Positions 42,808 through 44,147 of a DNA stretch of 44,147 bases are shown piece after piece. The notes beneath the pieces are model-generated. The model saw only the letters and a program-made list of their open reading frames with translations, was not told the origin of the DNA and did not search any database. The position numbers and the translations under genes were made by a program. The DNA is taken from assembly GCA_001507425.1 (NCBI GenBank), contig LMAJ01000033.1, forward strand, positions 1-44,147. Reading direction: 5' to 3'. The stretch's first letter is position 1; every line of letters begins with the position of its first letter. Source of the stretch: Flavobacteriaceae bacterium CRH (lineage in GTDB: Bacteria; Bacteroidota; Bacteroidia; Flavobacteriales; Flavobacteriaceae).

Positions 42808-43563
42808 ATGAAAGAAATCAAAAAACATAACATGTTGAGAATAAAGCTCGGGTATTTTTTTTCTTTTATCTGCTTTTCAACCGTAATGGCTCAAACTGAC
42901 CATGTGGAAAACCCAGACGACTATTTTTTAAATAAAGGAAAAGTATATGCCGGAATTACTTTTTCCTTTGACAACAGTAATGTAGAAAACGAAGACAGGC
43001 TAATTGTTTTCATAGAAGACAGAAAGAACAATTCATTTGATTTAAAGGTCCATACTGGATATTTTATCCGCAAGAACTGGGCTGTAGGAGGACTCATTAA
43101 TTACACAAGTTCTGATCGTACGGGAGTCGATATTAGTACACAAAATATCAGCTCACAAGTAAACATAGCATCTAAATCCTGGGGCATATATGGTACGACA
43201 AAATTTTATATTCCACTGGAATCACGTAACCGCTTTTTTTTATTTACCGAAGTACTTGCCGGAGGGAGTTTCGCAAACCAGCTTAAAGAGTCAACTGCCT
43301 ATGGGATATTAACCCGGACATTTGTTGAAGACCGTTCAGCTGAAATTCGTTTTGTACCGGGAATAATGGTTAAAGTAATTCGTGGCTTTAGTGTGGAGGC
43401 AGGTGCTCAAATTGCAGGTATTAATGCAAAATGGTCCAATACTAGTGTGAACAATGTCCTCTATTCAAAGAAGGAATCCGTATCGACGAATCTTAGCATC
43501 AACCTTTTGAGATTATCATTAGGTTTTTATTATTATTTTGATCTTAAAACCAAACCGTTATGA
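42808..43563 (+). CDS. Outer-membrane beta-barrel protein
   Basis: A 251-aa protein with a signal peptide (LGYFFSFICFSTVMA before QTDH). Alternating amphipathic strands follow: KVYAGITFSFDN, HTGYFIRKNWAVGGLINYTS, WGIYGTTKFYIPL, FLFTEVLAGGSF, and a C-terminal LRLSLGFYYYFDLK. This fits an eight-strand porin-like OMP_b-brl barrel. The start may be at 42808 or at the second ATG (42832). Its stop overlaps the next lipoprotein start as ATGA, so the two are co-translated. Confidence 0.8.
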   Translation: MKEIKKHNMLRIKLGYFFSFICFSTVMAQTDHVENPDDYFLNKGKVYAGITFSFDNSNVENEDRLIVFIEDRKNNSFDLKVHTGYFIRKNWAVGGLINYTSSDRTGVDISTQNISSQVNIASKSWGIYGTTKFYIPLESRNRFFLFTEVLAGGSFANQLKESTAYGILTRTFVEDRSAEIRFVPGIMVKVIRGFSVEAGAQIAGINAKWSNTSVNNVLYSKKESVSTNLSINLLRLSLGFYYYFDLKTKPL

Positions 43564-43994
43564 AGCAGACATGGAAAATATTCATTTATGTATCGGGGAT
43601 GCTTTTTATTATTTCATCTTGTGTTAAAGAAGACAACTTTGGTAAATCGGATTTAAAGCAGATACGCTATTTCATGATTGATGGACAAGTTGGAAATACT
43701 CGGATAGTCCAAGACAGTTTAAAAATGTATACGACTATAGGCAGTAATGCCAATATCCATAAATTGGCTGTAGATTCTGTTTTTTTATCCACTTTTGCTA
43801 AGATAAGTCCTTCTTCAGGAGATACGCTGGATTTTTCTCATCCAGTACTATTTACTGTTACCGCGGAAGATGGATCCACAGCTAATTATACCTTGATAAC
43901 CACACAGGAAGCCAGCACTCCCCAGCTTGAGAACTCAGGCTTTGATGACTGGTATATTCCCTCCGGAAAAGCTTACAGTGGGTATTCTGGATAA
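43560..43994 (+). CDS. PCMD-like lipoprotein, 3' end cut by IS21-type insertion
   Basis: The N-terminus is a lipoprotein signal (SGMLFIISSC, Cys21), followed by a DUF5018/DUF4493-like immunoglobulin-type segment (FMIDGQ.., HPVLFTVTAEDGSTANYTL). The start of a PCMD-type carbohydrate-associated domain follows (QLENSGFDDWYIPSGKAYSG). The native frame breaks at about 43983, where IS repeats begin, and a stop arises within the IS at 43992. Homologues are usually two to three times longer. It is coupled by ATGA to the barrel gene. Confidence 0.72.
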   Translation: MKQTWKIFIYVSGMLFIISSCVKEDNFGKSDLKQIRYFMIDGQVGNTRIVQDSLKMYTTIGSNANIHKLAVDSVFLSTFAKISPSSGDTLDFSHPVLFTVTAEDGSTANYTLITTQEASTPQLENSGFDDWYIPSGKAYSGYSG

Positions 43995-44081
43995 AGTGAG
44001 CACCTAATTCTGGATAAAAGTGAGCAGTATAAATGAACTCAAAAAGGTGTCTAAAAAGTAGTTTAAAAGTATAAAATTATT
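43984..44081. mobile_element. Terminal repeats of an IS21-family-like insertion sequence (right edge)
   Basis: Two tandem units, ATTCTGGATAAAGTGAGCAC (43984-44003) and ATTCTGGATAAAAGTGAGCA (44007-44026), match the outermost unit of the left edge (143-165) in reverse complement. They directly follow the broken lipoprotein frame and precede the end of an istB-like gene, so this is the istB-side tip of the element, which extends beyond the window. Confidence 0.75.
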
Positions 44082-44147
44082 TTACTCTATTGGTTGTTTT
44101 TCTATTTTCTTTTTTCTCATTGATTCTCCCTTTAATTCTATCCGAAG
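44082..44147 (-). CDS. istB: IstB-like transposition helper ATPase, C-terminal end only
   Basis: The minus-strand frame ends ..RIELKGESMRKKKIEKQPIE-stop (stop at 44082). RIELKGESMRKK is the characteristic C-terminus of Bacteroidota IstB proteins, the AAA+ helper of IS21 transposition. Only 21 codons lie in the window. The lysine-rich tail is normal for the family. Confidence 0.68.
   Translation of the reverse strand, partial: LRIELKGESMRKKKIEKQPIE

Overview
The window is AT-rich DNA from a member of the Bacteroidota, most likely a Flavobacteriaceae relative (Flavobacterium/Chryseobacterium type). The evidence is the SusC/SusD pair, the TAnnTTTG type -7 promoter boxes, DUF6520, the flavobacterial MobA/MobB/MobC set, PRTRC genes and many lipoproteins with a Bacteroidota lipobox. 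Both ends of the window lie in IS21-type terminal repeats. Each IS end cuts a gene: a SusC receptor on the left and a PCMD-like lipoprotein on the right. The window may therefore be a segment that stops at repeated IS copies.

Layout. 1-8.7 kb: a 5'-truncated SusC, a SusD lipoprotein and a secreted S9 peptidase, convergent with a DUF6520 small secreted protein and a MauE-like redox membrane protein. 8.9-22.65 kb: part of a mobilizable or conjugative element. It has a probable oriT, mobA-mobB-mobC (accessory protein, relaxase, coupling protein), a cargo bay, then ssb, DUF932 and a PRTRC operon (E, C, F, B, ThiF), ending in two strong hairpins. The cargo bay holds an ABC-type AAA ATPase overlapping a small EIK-motif (nuclease-like) protein. 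Divergent from that pair is an AbiJ-like/TIGR02391 HEPN protein. These look like defence genes but match no named system that I can identify.

22.7-33.3 kb: chromosomal stress and efflux genes. They are nitroreductase-ohrR-ohr with an OhrR-like operator, a remnant of a nucleotide cyclase, an RND tripartite efflux operon with a divergent AraC regulator, and a TetR regulator. 33.4-38.0 kb: a scrapyard of broken genes. It contains a truncated SDR gene, two 94%-identical copies of an integrase N-terminal segment, a cas1 remnant with an internal stop, DoxX, HxlR with a divergent quinone oxidoreductase, and a frameshifted unknown gene. 38.5-44.1 kb: an amidohydrolase lipoprotein, a DUF4365-like protein, an Ntn-hydrolase of the choloylglycine hydrolase family, an outer-membrane barrel protein and the IS-cut PCMD-like lipoprotein.

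The most notable points are four. First, a duplicated, previously easy-to-miss 52-codon membrane-protein gene (22.8 kb and 34.7 kb) has identical promoter geometry in both copies: palindrome, 21 nt, TAnnTTTG, 5 nt, ATG. That geometry implies leaderless mRNA. Second, the ATPase/EIK pair with the HEPN gene forms a putative defence island. Third, a large GC-rich inverted-repeat structure lies upstream of ssb. Fourth, there is a cas1 fossil.
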